From contig NZ_SNXO01000006.1 of the NCBI RefSeq assembly GCF_004362975.1, positions 20,919 to 84,918 of the forward strand: 64,000 nt of DNA, given 5' to 3'. A program made the translations under genes and the position numbers. Numbering within the stretch: position 1 is the stretch's first letter; each line of letters opens with the position of its first letter. This DNA is from Aminicella lysinilytica. Its GTDB lineage: Bacteria; Bacillota; Clostridia; Peptostreptococcales; Anaerovoracaceae. Below, in pieces: positions 45,397 through 54,234 of this stretch. Below the pieces are notes generated by a model. It did no database searches. It had not been told where the DNA came from and was given only the letters and a program-made list of their open reading frames with translations.

Positions 45397-45483
45397 TGGT
45401 GCCGGCGATGGGGGTCGAACCCATACGGTGTCACCACCACAGGATTTTGAATCCTGCACGTCTGCCAATTCCATCACGCCGGC
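45397..45483 (-). tRNA. tRNA-Leu (anticodon CAA)
   Basis: The acceptor stem pairs GCCGGCG with CGCCGGC and CCA is encoded (45397-45399). The anticodon stem CAGGA/TCCTG encloses the loop TTCAAAA with anticodon CAA at 45447-45449. A long variable arm, as expected for tRNA-Leu, and a GGTTCGACCCC T arm are present. It reads UUG codons. Confidence 0.96.
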
Positions 45484-45496
45484 ATAAAAAAATAAA

Positions 45497-45578
45497 TGGT
45501 GCGGCTGACTGGACTCGAACCAGCACGGTTGCCCACACGCCCCTCAAGCGTGCGCGTCTGCCATTCCGCCACAGCCGC
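45497..45578 (-). tRNA. tRNA-Leu (anticodon GAG)
   Basis: The acceptor stem pairs GCGGCTG with CAGCCGC and CCA is encoded (45497-45499). The anticodon stem CACGC/GCGTG encloses TTGAGGG with anticodon GAG at 45543-45545. Variable arm and T arm (GGTTCGAGTCC) are normal. It reads CUC and CUU codons. It lies 13 bases upstream of the other tRNA-Leu and the pair is likely co-transcribed. Confidence 0.96.
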
Positions 45579-45606
45579 ACATTTAACAGCGCCCTTGCGC
45601 CATTAC

Positions 45607-47265
45607 TTAATTGCTGTCTTCATATGTATCAGAAGCCTTATCCGGCGTAACTGTCTTCTTCCACTGCCATGTGCTTATACCACGGTAGTGGTCAAAGAAC
45701 GTTGGCTTCACATCGGAAGTAAACCTGCTCACAGTGATAAAAGAATACTCCTTATAACACAAGCAATAATATGGGATGTCATCGACCAGCTCTTTTCTGA
45801 GGTCTTCATAAGCTGACTTCTGTTCATCCGCAGTAAGTGTCGTCTCTAATTTATCTACTGCCGAAACGACAACACTATTACTATAATTCAAATCGTTGCC
45901 TTTGTCAAACAAATCTCGTAAATTATATGATTTATCGAAAGAAAAACCTCCTACTACTAAATCAAAATCACCGCTTTTAATGGCTGATTTATAGGCACTC
46001 CAGCCGATTTTCTTAAGATTGATTTTAATTCCGATGTTAGTTAATTCTTCTCCGATAGTTGCAGCCGCATCTGCTCTGGAATTGTCGTTACTGTTCACGA
46101 TCAATGTCAGAGAAAGTTCTTTACCCTTACTGTCTTCCAGGATACCGTCATCATCACTGTCGGCATATCCTGCTGACTTAAGCATTTTAACAGCCTTAGA
46201 CTGATCATATTTGTACTGATCGCCTTTATTTTTTGTTCCAAGAAAGCCCGGATAGAATATCGTATCCGTGGTAATTGCATCTCCACCGTAATTATCCTTC
46301 ACCAAAGATTTAGTATCTACGGCGTAGGCAATGGCTTTACGTATGTTCTTCTGTGACAAAACACTGTTTTTAAAGTTGAATCCCAGATATTCTCCTTCGT
46401 TAGACTTGATCTCGGCACATTTAAGGTTCTTATCTTCAGCATCGGATTTAGCCGTGTTCGAGGTGCTTACATAGCCTGTTATAGCGTCTGTAGTAACAAA
46501 AGACATAGCCTTCGAATAGTATCTCAACAGTTTGAAATTGATTTTATTCTTGGCTGTATCTCCATAGTAATCTTCATTCGGAACCAGCTTCAGATAGGAT
46601 TTTTTATCATAAGAAGAATACTTATACTGACCGCTACCCATTGGTTTATATCCTGAATCCTTCGAATAATCACTGCTTGACACTATAGGAAAAGTTAGGT
46701 TATCCAAAGCTGCATCTTTACTGCTCTTAAAGCTAACCGTTACGCTATTGCCTGACCCAGTAACAGAGTCTATTTTGTTCGCATAAACATAGTATGGACT
46801 TTTGCTGCCTATGCTTTTTATCTCTCTGACTGTATATATGACATCCTCCGCAGTCAAAGACGAACCATCGCTGAAATCAGCATTTTTTAACTTTATTGAC
46901 ACACTGCCCGAGTGGGTTGTGTAAGACGACACCAAGTCCTTCTTTATGTTAAGATCACTGTCAAGCTCGAACAAACTACTGTATATCATCTGCGTTATAT
47001 AGTATGTATCATCATCCTTAGAGGATAGTGGGTTCAAAGAGCTTATCCTGTGCATAGGGATGTATACCGTGTTGCTGGTAACATATTTGGAGTCAGAAGT
47101 GCCGCTCGATGTAGTGTCTGAAGTAGTCGTACTATCTGAGTTAGCCATAATTATGACCGAAATACCGCTGATCAGCACCACTACAACAATTATCACAATA
47201 ATGATGTGACTGTGCAGAAAATCTAATGTCCTCAATATTATATTATCTTTAGGCGGTTTCAACAT
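45607..47265 (-). CDS. Membrane-anchored family 5 solute-binding protein (peptide/nickel ABC type)
   Basis: A 552-residue extracellular solute-binding protein of the oligopeptide/nickel class (SBP_bac_5). It has an N-terminal membrane segment (about 18-40) followed by a Ser/Thr-rich linker (about 41-60). The binding domain includes YITQMIYSSLFELD and the family stretch LKNADFSDGSSLTAEDVIYTVREIK. No lipobox Cys is present, so it is anchored by a helix rather than lipid. No permease or ATPase gene is adjacent, so it may be an orphan receptor or serve a distant transporter. It overlaps coaE by 17 bases and lacks an obvious strong ribosome site. Confidence 0.85.
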   Translation of the reverse strand: MLKPPKDNIILRTLDFLHSHIIIVIIVVVVLISGISVIIMANSDSTTTSDTTSSGTSDSKYVTSNTVYIPMHRISSLNPLSSKDDDTYYITQMIYSSLFELDSDLNIKKDLVSSYTTHSGSVSIKLKNADFSDGSSLTAEDVIYTVREIKSIGSKSPYYVYANKIDSVTGSGNSVTVSFKSSKDAALDNLTFPIVSSSDYSKDSGYKPMGSGQYKYSSYDKKSYLKLVPNEDYYGDTAKNKINFKLLRYYSKAMSFVTTDAITGYVSTSNTAKSDAEDKNLKCAEIKSNEGEYLGFNFKNSVLSQKNIRKAIAYAVDTKSLVKDNYGGDAITTDTIFYPGFLGTKNKGDQYKYDQSKAVKMLKSAGYADSDDDGILEDSKGKELSLTLIVNSNDNSRADAAATIGEELTNIGIKINLKKIGWSAYKSAIKSGDFDLVVGGFSFDKSYNLRDLFDKGNDLNYSNSVVVSAVDKLETTLTADEQKSAYEDLRKELVDDIPYYCLCYKEYSFITVSRFTSDVKPTFFDHYRGISTWQWKKTVTPDKASDTYEDSN

Positions 47266-47851
47266 ACTTACTTATAAGGGCGTCTACCTGATGATAGAGC
47301 TCATCCTTCCCTTTCGAATTATCTATTATTTCCTGAGACATGGCCCTCTTCTTATCCTCGGGCATCTGACTGCTTATCCTGTTTAATATGTCATCTTTCA
47401 AAGCATCGTCTCTGACCATTACTCTTTCTATTCTGGTGTCTATATCTGCGGTTACGAGCCATACGGCATCTACGCTTTCCTCAGCGCCGGTCTCGAAAAG
47501 TATCGGTGCATCGAGAAATATTATATCATAAGTACCACTGCAACGTAAATGCTTAATTTCAGCATTTACAGAATCTATGACACCTTTAGTGACTATGGAC
47601 TCAAGGAGTCTTTTTTTGTCCGCATCAACAAAAACAAGCCTTGCCAGCTTTCCGCGGTCCAGGTTTCCGTCTTTGTCGACAAATTCTGCGCCGAAGGCGT
47701 CCAGTATCCGCTCAGTGGCGGGGGTGTTTGCCGTAGTCATGTCCCTGGCCCGTTGGTCAGCGTCTATAACATAGTATCCTTTTTCTTTTAAATAATCCGA
47801 GACCGTAGATTTTCCCGTTCCGATCCCGCCTGTTATACCAATGACTTTCAT
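47249..47851 (-). CDS. coaE: Dephospho-CoA kinase
   Basis: A 200-residue kinase catalysing the last step of coenzyme A synthesis. It begins MKVIGITGGIGTGKSTVSDYL with the P-loop GGIGTGKST. The VIDADQRARD segment and the lid/CoA-binding region (IFLDAPILFETG) are typical. The length is normal. It starts 3 bases after polA ends, and the polA-coaE pair is common in Bacillota. Confidence 0.96.
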   Translation of the reverse strand: MKVIGITGGIGTGKSTVSDYLKEKGYYVIDADQRARDMTTANTPATERILDAFGAEFVDKDGNLDRGKLARLVFVDADKKRLLESIVTKGVIDSVNAEIKHLRCSGTYDIIFLDAPILFETGAEESVDAVWLVTADIDTRIERVMVRDDALKDDILNRISSQMPEDKKRAMSQEIIDNSKGKDELYHQVDALISKYVETA

Positions 47852-47854
47852 ATA

Positions 47855-50524
47855 TCAATCCTTCAAATCATACCAGGTCTTACCTGTGTTAAGATCGCAG
47901 GTGAGTTTCACTTTAAGTTTCATGGCATTTTCCATATTCCTCACCAGCAACTCCTTCACCGCGTCTAATTCATCATCTACAGCGTTGATTATCAATTCAT
48001 CATGTATCTGCAGGATCAATGTGGACTTCATACGCTTATCTTTCAATTCCTTATAGACATCATTCATGGCTATCTTTATTATATCGGCAGCACTGCCCTG
48101 TATCGGGCTGTTCATGGCCAGCCTCTCGCCGAACTGTCTCGTCATATAATTCGAAGAATTTATTTCAGGTATGTACCGTCTGCGGCCACAGAGGGTAAGG
48201 GAATACCCCTTCTCTTTCCCCGATTTTACCTGATCATCCAGATATTTTTTTACTGCTTCATGCTTTTCGAAGTACTCGGATATATAGTTTTCCGCATCTT
48301 TTCTGGTAATGTGAAGTTCCTCGGAAAGACCGAAGCTGCTCATACCATATATTACGCCAAAATTAACGGCTTTAGCCCTGCTTCTGTCTAAAGAAGTAAC
48401 CTTGTCATAGTCAATATCAAATACACGGGCAGCAGTCTTTCTATGTATGTCCTCACCGCTGTTAAATGCGCTTATGAGATTTTCATCACCTGAAAGGTGT
48501 GCCATTATTCTCAATTCGATCTGTGAGTAGTCAGCGCCTATCAGGGTGTGCCCTTCCTCTGCAACAAAGGCCTTCCTCAGTTGTCTTCCTATTTCATAAC
48601 GTACAGGTATATTCTGCAGGTTCGGCTCAGTACAGCTCAATCTTCCTGTAGCCGCTACTGTTTGCTGGAAATGAGCGTGGATCTTACCGTCTTTCCCTAT
48701 AAGCCCACTCAGACCTTCCACATAGGTACTGTTGAGTTTGGTCATCGTCCTGTATTGCAGAATCATCGACACTACGGAGTTTTTATCTTTTAACTTTTCT
48801 AATACGTCTGCGCTGGTACTGTATCCTCGCTTAGTCTTCTTTCCGGAAGGCAAACCCAGTTTCTCGAAAAGTATGACTCCCAGCTGAGCAGGCGAATTGA
48901 TGTTGAATTCCTCACCGCAGATCTCAAAAATAGCAGATTCCAGTTTTGCTATTTCTTCTTTAAGTTTTATTCCCGTTTCACTGAGCATGCTCTTGTCCAC
49001 TGTAACTCCGCAGTTTTCCATAGACGCCAGCGCCCGTATCAGCGGGAATTCAATTTCATTGCATAGTTGCGAGAGATTATTTGCCTCAAGTCTTTCTTTC
49101 TGTTTATGTGACAAAGCAATGCAAACTCTGCACCAGTCCAGGCCGTAGTCTTCATAATCTGCTTCCGATTGGCCCAGCAGGTCTGTCTGGCCGCTGGCTT
49201 CCATCATTTCTTTCTCTGATTTAATATCAAAATGCAACTCTTCAAGGGCCATGGTTTTAATGTCGTAGGTTGACTTTGACGGATCCAGAACATACTGTGC
49301 AACAGCTGTATCAAAGGCTGTGGTTATATCTTCCGCTCCGCAACTATATAAATCATAATAATCCTTTACCAGGTCATGGCCGATAAATCTGAACTTTTTC
49401 CTGTTCAACAGTTCTGCCAGCGCCTTGACAGTATCGCCGCCTGAAGATATGTAATAGTATTCTTTATCATAGAGTATGGCGATACCTTCGATCAACGGAG
49501 CGCTTACGTGATTATGATCTCCAAAGATCTTTATTGCCACTTCTGAATCGTCGGGAATAATATCCAGTTCTGTTACTGCATCTGCACTGTTGATTTCATG
49601 TTTATTATAGTTATCAGTATTGCTGTCCATTTCAGGTTCCACGCCAAGATCTTCTGAAGTAACATTCAGTCTCTTCAGGAAACTGTTGAATTCCAGCTTC
49701 TTATAGATCTCTACAAGGGACTTGTAATCCGGTTCAGTGACCTTCATATCCTTGATATCGAAATCTATGGGCACGTTGGTATTGATCTCAGCAAGTTTTC
49801 TGCTCATGGCAGCAAGCTGTGCGTTATCCTCTACTTTGGCCTTCAACTTCTCATTCTTGATATTATCAGTGTTGGCCAGTAGTTCAGCCACTGATCCAAA
49901 CTCCTTCAGCAGTTTTATGCCCGTCTTCTCACCCACTCCAGGTATTCCGGGTATATTGTCTGACTGATCGCCCATGAGTCCTTTCAGGTCGATAAACTGC
50001 TCAGGCGTAAGTTCATATCTTTCTATCATTTTATCGCGGTCATATAAGTCAAATTCTGATATACCCTTTCTGGTTATGAGTATATGTGTCTTATCAGTCG
50101 CTAATTGAAGAGCATCCTTATCACCTGTTATAATAAGCGGCTCCAGCCCTTCTTCTTCGCCGGCCCTGGCCACCGTCCCTATAATATCATCAGCCTCGAA
50201 ACCGTCGATTTCAAGGTTTTCTATGTTCATGGCATTAAGGATATCCTTCATCAAAGGTAACTCCATAGCAAGTTCCGTAGGCATTTTTTTCCTGCCGGCC
50301 TTGTAGTCAGCGTACGCCTTATGCCTGAACGTAGGCGTTTTTTTGTCCCAGGCGACGGCCATATAGTCAGGATCATAATCATCCATGATTTTGCCGAGCA
50401 TATTCAAAAACCCAAAGATACCCTGAGTATATATACCCTCCTTGGTTATCATTGGTCTCTGCATAGCGTAATAAGCCCTGTTAATAAGGCTGTTGCCGTC
50501 TATTATCACTAACCTGTCGCCCAT
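47855..50524 (-). CDS. polA: DNA polymerase I
   Basis: An 889-residue Pol I with an N-terminal 5'-3' exonuclease (about 1-290, LIINRAYYAMQRP and DGFEADDIIGT), a middle 3'-5' exonuclease-fold domain (about 310-490) and the polymerase (about 500-889). Polymerase motifs ADYSQIELRIMAHLS, RSRAKAVNFGVIYGMS and QIHDELI are complete. The middle domain lacks the expected DxE of an active proofreading site (the strand reads EVAIKIFGD), as in Bacillus. ATG 50524 follows GTGAGG; an earlier in-frame start is inside the upstream gene. It comes 7 bases after a wall-polymer gene. Confidence 0.96.
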   Translation of the reverse strand: MGDRLVIIDGNSLINRAYYAMQRPMITKEGIYTQGIFGFLNMLGKIMDDYDPDYMAVAWDKKTPTFRHKAYADYKAGRKKMPTELAMELPLMKDILNAMNIENLEIDGFEADDIIGTVARAGEEEGLEPLIITGDKDALQLATDKTHILITRKGISEFDLYDRDKMIERYELTPEQFIDLKGLMGDQSDNIPGIPGVGEKTGIKLLKEFGSVAELLANTDNIKNEKLKAKVEDNAQLAAMSRKLAEINTNVPIDFDIKDMKVTEPDYKSLVEIYKKLEFNSFLKRLNVTSEDLGVEPEMDSNTDNYNKHEINSADAVTELDIIPDDSEVAIKIFGDHNHVSAPLIEGIAILYDKEYYYISSGGDTVKALAELLNRKKFRFIGHDLVKDYYDLYSCGAEDITTAFDTAVAQYVLDPSKSTYDIKTMALEELHFDIKSEKEMMEASGQTDLLGQSEADYEDYGLDWCRVCIALSHKQKERLEANNLSQLCNEIEFPLIRALASMENCGVTVDKSMLSETGIKLKEEIAKLESAIFEICGEEFNINSPAQLGVILFEKLGLPSGKKTKRGYSTSADVLEKLKDKNSVVSMILQYRTMTKLNSTYVEGLSGLIGKDGKIHAHFQQTVAATGRLSCTEPNLQNIPVRYEIGRQLRKAFVAEEGHTLIGADYSQIELRIMAHLSGDENLISAFNSGEDIHRKTAARVFDIDYDKVTSLDRSRAKAVNFGVIYGMSSFGLSEELHITRKDAENYISEYFEKHEAVKKYLDDQVKSGKEKGYSLTLCGRRRYIPEINSSNYMTRQFGERLAMNSPIQGSAADIIKIAMNDVYKELKDKRMKSTLILQIHDELIINAVDDELDAVKELLVRNMENAMKLKVKLTCDLNTGKTWYDLKD

Positions 50525-50531
50525 ATCGGCC

Positions 50532-51788
50532 TCACTCTCTGCTGTCTTCAAAGAATAACTTTTCTATGACTCTCTCTGCTGCATGTCCATCATCCTTATA
50601 GTCGTACTTTTTAACAAATGCCTCGTATTTTGCGTCCGGCGTTGTCTTTGCTGATTTGATTGCATCTACTAATGCTGATTCATTTTTTACTATAGGTCCA
50701 GGTAATTCATCGGTACTTATGTAAAAGCCTCTCAATGAATCTCTGTATTCTTCCATGTCGTACATATAGAATATTTCGGGTCTCCTCAGATTGGCGTAGT
50801 CAAAGAATACACTTGAGTAATCCGTAACAAGCATATCAGATACAAGAAAAGCCCCATTCACATCATCATGATCCGAAACATTATACACGAATCCTTTGTA
50901 TTTCTCGAAATCGAAATTATTAGCCACAAGGTAGTGGGCTCTGAACAATATGATGTAATCATCTGACAGTTTTTCCCTTAGATAATCAAAATCAACATTA
51001 AGCTGATATGTGTAGCCTACACCACTGACATGCTGATTATCTCTCCATGTAGGAGCATATAGTATTACCTTCTTATTGCCTATATCATCTATGCCCATTT
51101 CCCGTTTCAGAGCCTTGATATCGTCCTCAGTGGCAGTATAAAGTTCATCATTGCGAGGATAGCCCTCTTCTATGATGGCATTTTCCTTACCTGCAGCCTT
51201 CATATTCCATGCGCTTATGAATTTATCGCTGGCGTAGGCAGACGGTGACAAAAAGTAAGTAAATCTTTCAGTATCTGTTCTGTATTTTTCTCTGATTTCT
51301 TCTATAGAATTCATTACATTGTCTGATTTGACAAGGTCATAACCCAGTCTCTTTAACGGGGTACCATGCCAGCATTGGACATAGATCTGGTCCTTCTTAG
51401 GCCAGTAGTAATCAAGCATTCTATAGTTTGATATCCAGTAACCTGCTCTTGCAAGATATTTTCGTTCTTCTTCGCTTTTCGAGCTAATTACCTTAGTATT
51501 CCTGTTATTTTCCAGGAAAGAGTATTTTTCAGGCTCCAGAAAGCTCCATACGAAACAATAATCGCTGAATCGGTCATCCTTGAGCATTTCTTTATATATA
51601 GCCTTAGGCGAATCTCCATAGCTCCTGCCACTGAATGTCTGAAAATATATCAGTTTGTTGTCAGTAGTAGTTTTATCCCTGATCCTGACGAATTTGTTCC
51701 GTTCAAACCTATCTCTGGCCCCTCTTGCGAATTTCCTGAAAGTTGTATTCCTTTTGGCAATATCCATTATTATTTTTTTAATTTTCAT
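50532..51788 (-). CDS. CDP-glycerol/polyol phosphotransferase (TagF/TagB family), first copy
   Basis: A 418-residue Glyphos_transf protein that transfers a polyol phosphate from a CDP-polyol to a growing wall polymer. Motifs are QCWHGTPLKRLGYD, EGYPRNDELY, VILYAPTWRDN, LFRAHY and TDYSSVFFDYANL, with both catalytic His regions present. There is no clear membrane segment, and the basic N-terminus (residues 1-38) may bind the membrane. It overlaps the second copy by 11 bases and runs into polA. Donor (CDP-glycerol or another CDP-polyol) and acceptor are not readable. Confidence 0.9.
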   Translation of the reverse strand: MKIKKIIMDIAKRNTTFRKFARGARDRFERNKFVRIRDKTTTDNKLIYFQTFSGRSYGDSPKAIYKEMLKDDRFSDYCFVWSFLEPEKYSFLENNRNTKVISSKSEEERKYLARAGYWISNYRMLDYYWPKKDQIYVQCWHGTPLKRLGYDLVKSDNVMNSIEEIREKYRTDTERFTYFLSPSAYASDKFISAWNMKAAGKENAIIEEGYPRNDELYTATEDDIKALKREMGIDDIGNKKVILYAPTWRDNQHVSGVGYTYQLNVDFDYLREKLSDDYIILFRAHYLVANNFDFEKYKGFVYNVSDHDDVNGAFLVSDMLVTDYSSVFFDYANLRRPEIFYMYDMEEYRDSLRGFYISTDELPGPIVKNESALVDAIKSAKTTPDAKYEAFVKKYDYKDDGHAAERVIEKLFFEDSRE

Positions 51789-52905
51789 AGACTAACCTTT
51801 CGATAAATTCTGAAAGCTGTTTAGTACAGTCTGCCATATCTATATCAACATACTTCTTACGGAAAATCCTAAGCGCATCCATATCATACGCTGAATCGAA
51901 ACTGCTTATCATTTCATCGCAATTTCTGAAAGCATATTTCCCGATGGCTTCAGACTCAAAATCCATATTGAGTCCATTGTACTTTCCATATTCATTAACA
52001 TCATAAATATACAGAAATAATGGAATATCTCTTAAACTGGATTCAACTACAAAAGACGAATAGTCGCTTATAACGATATCCGCTACTTCCAGCATATCAT
52101 ATGACAAAAAGTCATTATCATAAATGACTCCTTCTCTTTTCTCATAACTCTCATTGTCGATTTCAAGTGGATGAAGACGTACAACCAGATTAAACCTGTT
52201 AAAATCAAGCCGGTCTATTATCCCATTTACGTCTACGCCTCTACCACGTCTCATAGTCGGCACATAAATAATGTTTTTCTTATTCTTATCTTCAAGTTCA
52301 GGGTATTTCCTGAATATCGCCTTCCTTATATCGGGTTTTCTTTGATTAATATAATCTATTCTCGGTAAACCAATCTTGGTGATTTTATCTTTGGTACAAC
52401 CAAAGCCTTTGCAGAAATACTCAGCCGTAACATCGCTTGAACAAAGAACGTAATCGTAGTTATGATGCATTTTCATTTCTGTTGCAACTACTTCTGAAGA
52501 TCCATCCTCTCTGCCAACAGTCTCACAGCCAAACTTTTTGACAGCGCTGAGAGCATGCCATGTCTGAATGCATGCAGTGTTCTTTTTGTGCCTGAGTATG
52601 CTAAGAAGTATGCAGTATGAATCCGTCACAATGACCTTGGATGTGGCGAAACTGTGCATCTGTGAAAACATATGCAGGAAATACCCGAAAGTATTTCCCA
52701 CACCTTTGTCCAGCTTTTTGCACAGTACATCTACCTGCAATGAACTATTATTTTCTATATTTTCTCTGAGCATACGAAAATCAAGAGTTTCCGTATTGCT
52801 CTGTCTGCTGACAAATGTAACTTTATTCTTTTGCTTCAAAGGCTTGAAGAAAAGATATATGAAATTCATCATCAGAACAAATATTCTAAGTAAGATTTTC
52901 TTCAC
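51778..52905 (-). CDS. CDP-glycerol/polyol phosphotransferase (TagF/TagB family), second copy
   Basis: A 375-residue paralogue of the neighbouring transferase but clearly divergent. It has QTWHALSAVKKFGC in place of the usual WHGTPLK, GLPRIDYI, IIYVPTMRRGRGVD, VRLHPLE and ISDYSSFVVESSLRD. A hydrophobic N-terminal stretch (about 3-20) may anchor it. Such pairs usually act in sequence, one priming and one elongating, or use different donors; which applies here is inferred from the presence of two cytidylyltransferases. It lies 6 bases after the fused cytidylyltransferase gene. Confidence 0.88.
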   Translation of the reverse strand: MKKILLRIFVLMMNFIYLFFKPLKQKNKVTFVSRQSNTETLDFRMLRENIENNSSLQVDVLCKKLDKGVGNTFGYFLHMFSQMHSFATSKVIVTDSYCILLSILRHKKNTACIQTWHALSAVKKFGCETVGREDGSSEVVATEMKMHHNYDYVLCSSDVTAEYFCKGFGCTKDKITKIGLPRIDYINQRKPDIRKAIFRKYPELEDKNKKNIIYVPTMRRGRGVDVNGIIDRLDFNRFNLVVRLHPLEIDNESYEKREGVIYDNDFLSYDMLEVADIVISDYSSFVVESSLRDIPLFLYIYDVNEYGKYNGLNMDFESEAIGKYAFRNCDEMISSFDSAYDMDALRIFRKKYVDIDMADCTKQLSEFIERLVYEN

Positions 52906-52911
52906 TATTCC

Positions 52912-54210
52912 CTACCTGATATCATTCAAAAGTTCGATTATAGCATCTGATTCTTCATCAGTGATACGTTCTGAATTTGGTTCATCTGATCTGATCATAC
53001 CAAGAAGCGCCTGTATCAGATATCTGAATCCGTTTCCTTCGAAATTGAAGCAATAGCGCTTGTAACTGTTTTCGCCATTGGTTTTCAACTTGAAATAACC
53101 GACTCTCCACCAATCCTCAGGGACGATTATAGTACCTGTGGTACCTATTATTGTCATGCCTCCGGTAACTTCAGGATCCATGCTGATTTCTGCAGAAGCG
53201 ACAGCATTTTCATAATTGACATTGATCATGGCATAATTGATATTACCGTCTTCATCCCTTACTAATTTTTTATCGCAGCTGGTATAATCATAACCAAGTA
53301 TTTTAACAGCTACGCACATAGGATAATATGCAATATCATAAAAATCCAGATCATATCTTGGATCGAAGGATTCTTTCGCTATGCTCATCTTGATGCTTAC
53401 CAGATCACCGATAAGATTTCCTCTGGCCATCCATAACAGCTGACCAAAAGCCTGAAGATAAATCGTTGGCAGATTATTCAAGAGTAACACATGATGCTCA
53501 GCTGCCAGTTTATTTAATCTGTGATCTTCCTCAAGGCTTAAAGTACAAGGCGGATCAACAACTATATGCTTGCCCTGTAAGAGCGCACGTTCAACGTATT
53601 TAGCACGTTCTTCTCTCTTTACCTTAACATAAACTATATCGACACTTTTAAGGAATTCATCGTAATCCGTATAGCCCTTATATAATTCATATTCTGAGCA
53701 GAATTCATCAGCTGTTTTCTTATCAGGAGAAAATACGCTTTCTACGTGGATTCCACTGACGTGTTTAGGCTCTGTAACATTATCATTATCGTATAGATCA
53801 TCTGTGGCGATACCAAATTTAAATGTCTGCATTTCTTCCCGTAACTGAGTGCTGGAAATGTCCTTGGTTCTCTCAAGATACTTTACCTGACAATATTTAT
53901 TGAGGTGATCAAATTTCCCCTTCCAGTCTGATCCTATTACCAGTACATCTACATTGTATTTGATTATATCCGGGATTTTCTGACCCAGGTATTCTTCAAC
54001 TATGATCTTATCAGCAAATCCGGTCTTTCTGACATTTTCTATTCTGGTAGCCAGACTGTCTTTAACAGAAAGTTTACCTCTCTCTGTGTCATATCGTTCT
54101 CCGGTCACACCTACTATGAGATAATCGCCTTCTTCTTTAGCTCTCTTCAAAATGTTGTAATGACCTTTATGAAATAAATCAAATGTGCCGTATGTAATTA
54201 CAGTTTTCAT
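52912..54210 (-). CDS. Cytidylyltransferase (TagD-like) fused to a Gfo/Idh/MocA-type domain
   Basis: A 432-residue two-domain protein. Residues 1-130 are a TagD-like cytidylyltransferase with YGTFDLFHKGH, VIGSDWKGKFD and RTKDISSTQLR. Residues about 131-432 resemble Gfo/Idh/MocA oxidoreductases (VDPPCTLSLEED, DFYDIAYYPMCVAVKILG, GTTGTIIVPEDWW). The usual glycine-rich NAD loop is not visible (the region reads FGIATDDLYDND) and the catalytic Lys of the EKP motif is replaced (DPP). The protein is expected to make a CDP-polyol from a polyol phosphate. The second half may be a degenerate reductase or a substrate-binding module. It lies 24 bases after the SDR gene. Confidence 0.85.
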   Translation of the reverse strand: MKTVITYGTFDLFHKGHYNILKRAKEEGDYLIVGVTGERYDTERGKLSVKDSLATRIENVRKTGFADKIIVEEYLGQKIPDIIKYNVDVLVIGSDWKGKFDHLNKYCQVKYLERTKDISSTQLREEMQTFKFGIATDDLYDNDNVTEPKHVSGIHVESVFSPDKKTADEFCSEYELYKGYTDYDEFLKSVDIVYVKVKREERAKYVERALLQGKHIVVDPPCTLSLEEDHRLNKLAAEHHVLLLNNLPTIYLQAFGQLLWMARGNLIGDLVSIKMSIAKESFDPRYDLDFYDIAYYPMCVAVKILGYDYTSCDKKLVRDEDGNINYAMINVNYENAVASAEISMDPEVTGGMTIIGTTGTIIVPEDWWRVGYFKLKTNGENSYKRYCFNFEGNGFRYLIQALLGMIRSDEPNSERITDEESDAIIELLNDIR

Positions 54211-54234
54211 TGTGAATCCCCTCCTATTTTCTGA

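Noticed and set aside
45396..45650. Open frames on the + strand covering the tRNA-Leu genes
   Set aside because: They encode only the reverse complement of the two tRNAs and the solute-binding protein end; the tRNA structure explains the sequence.
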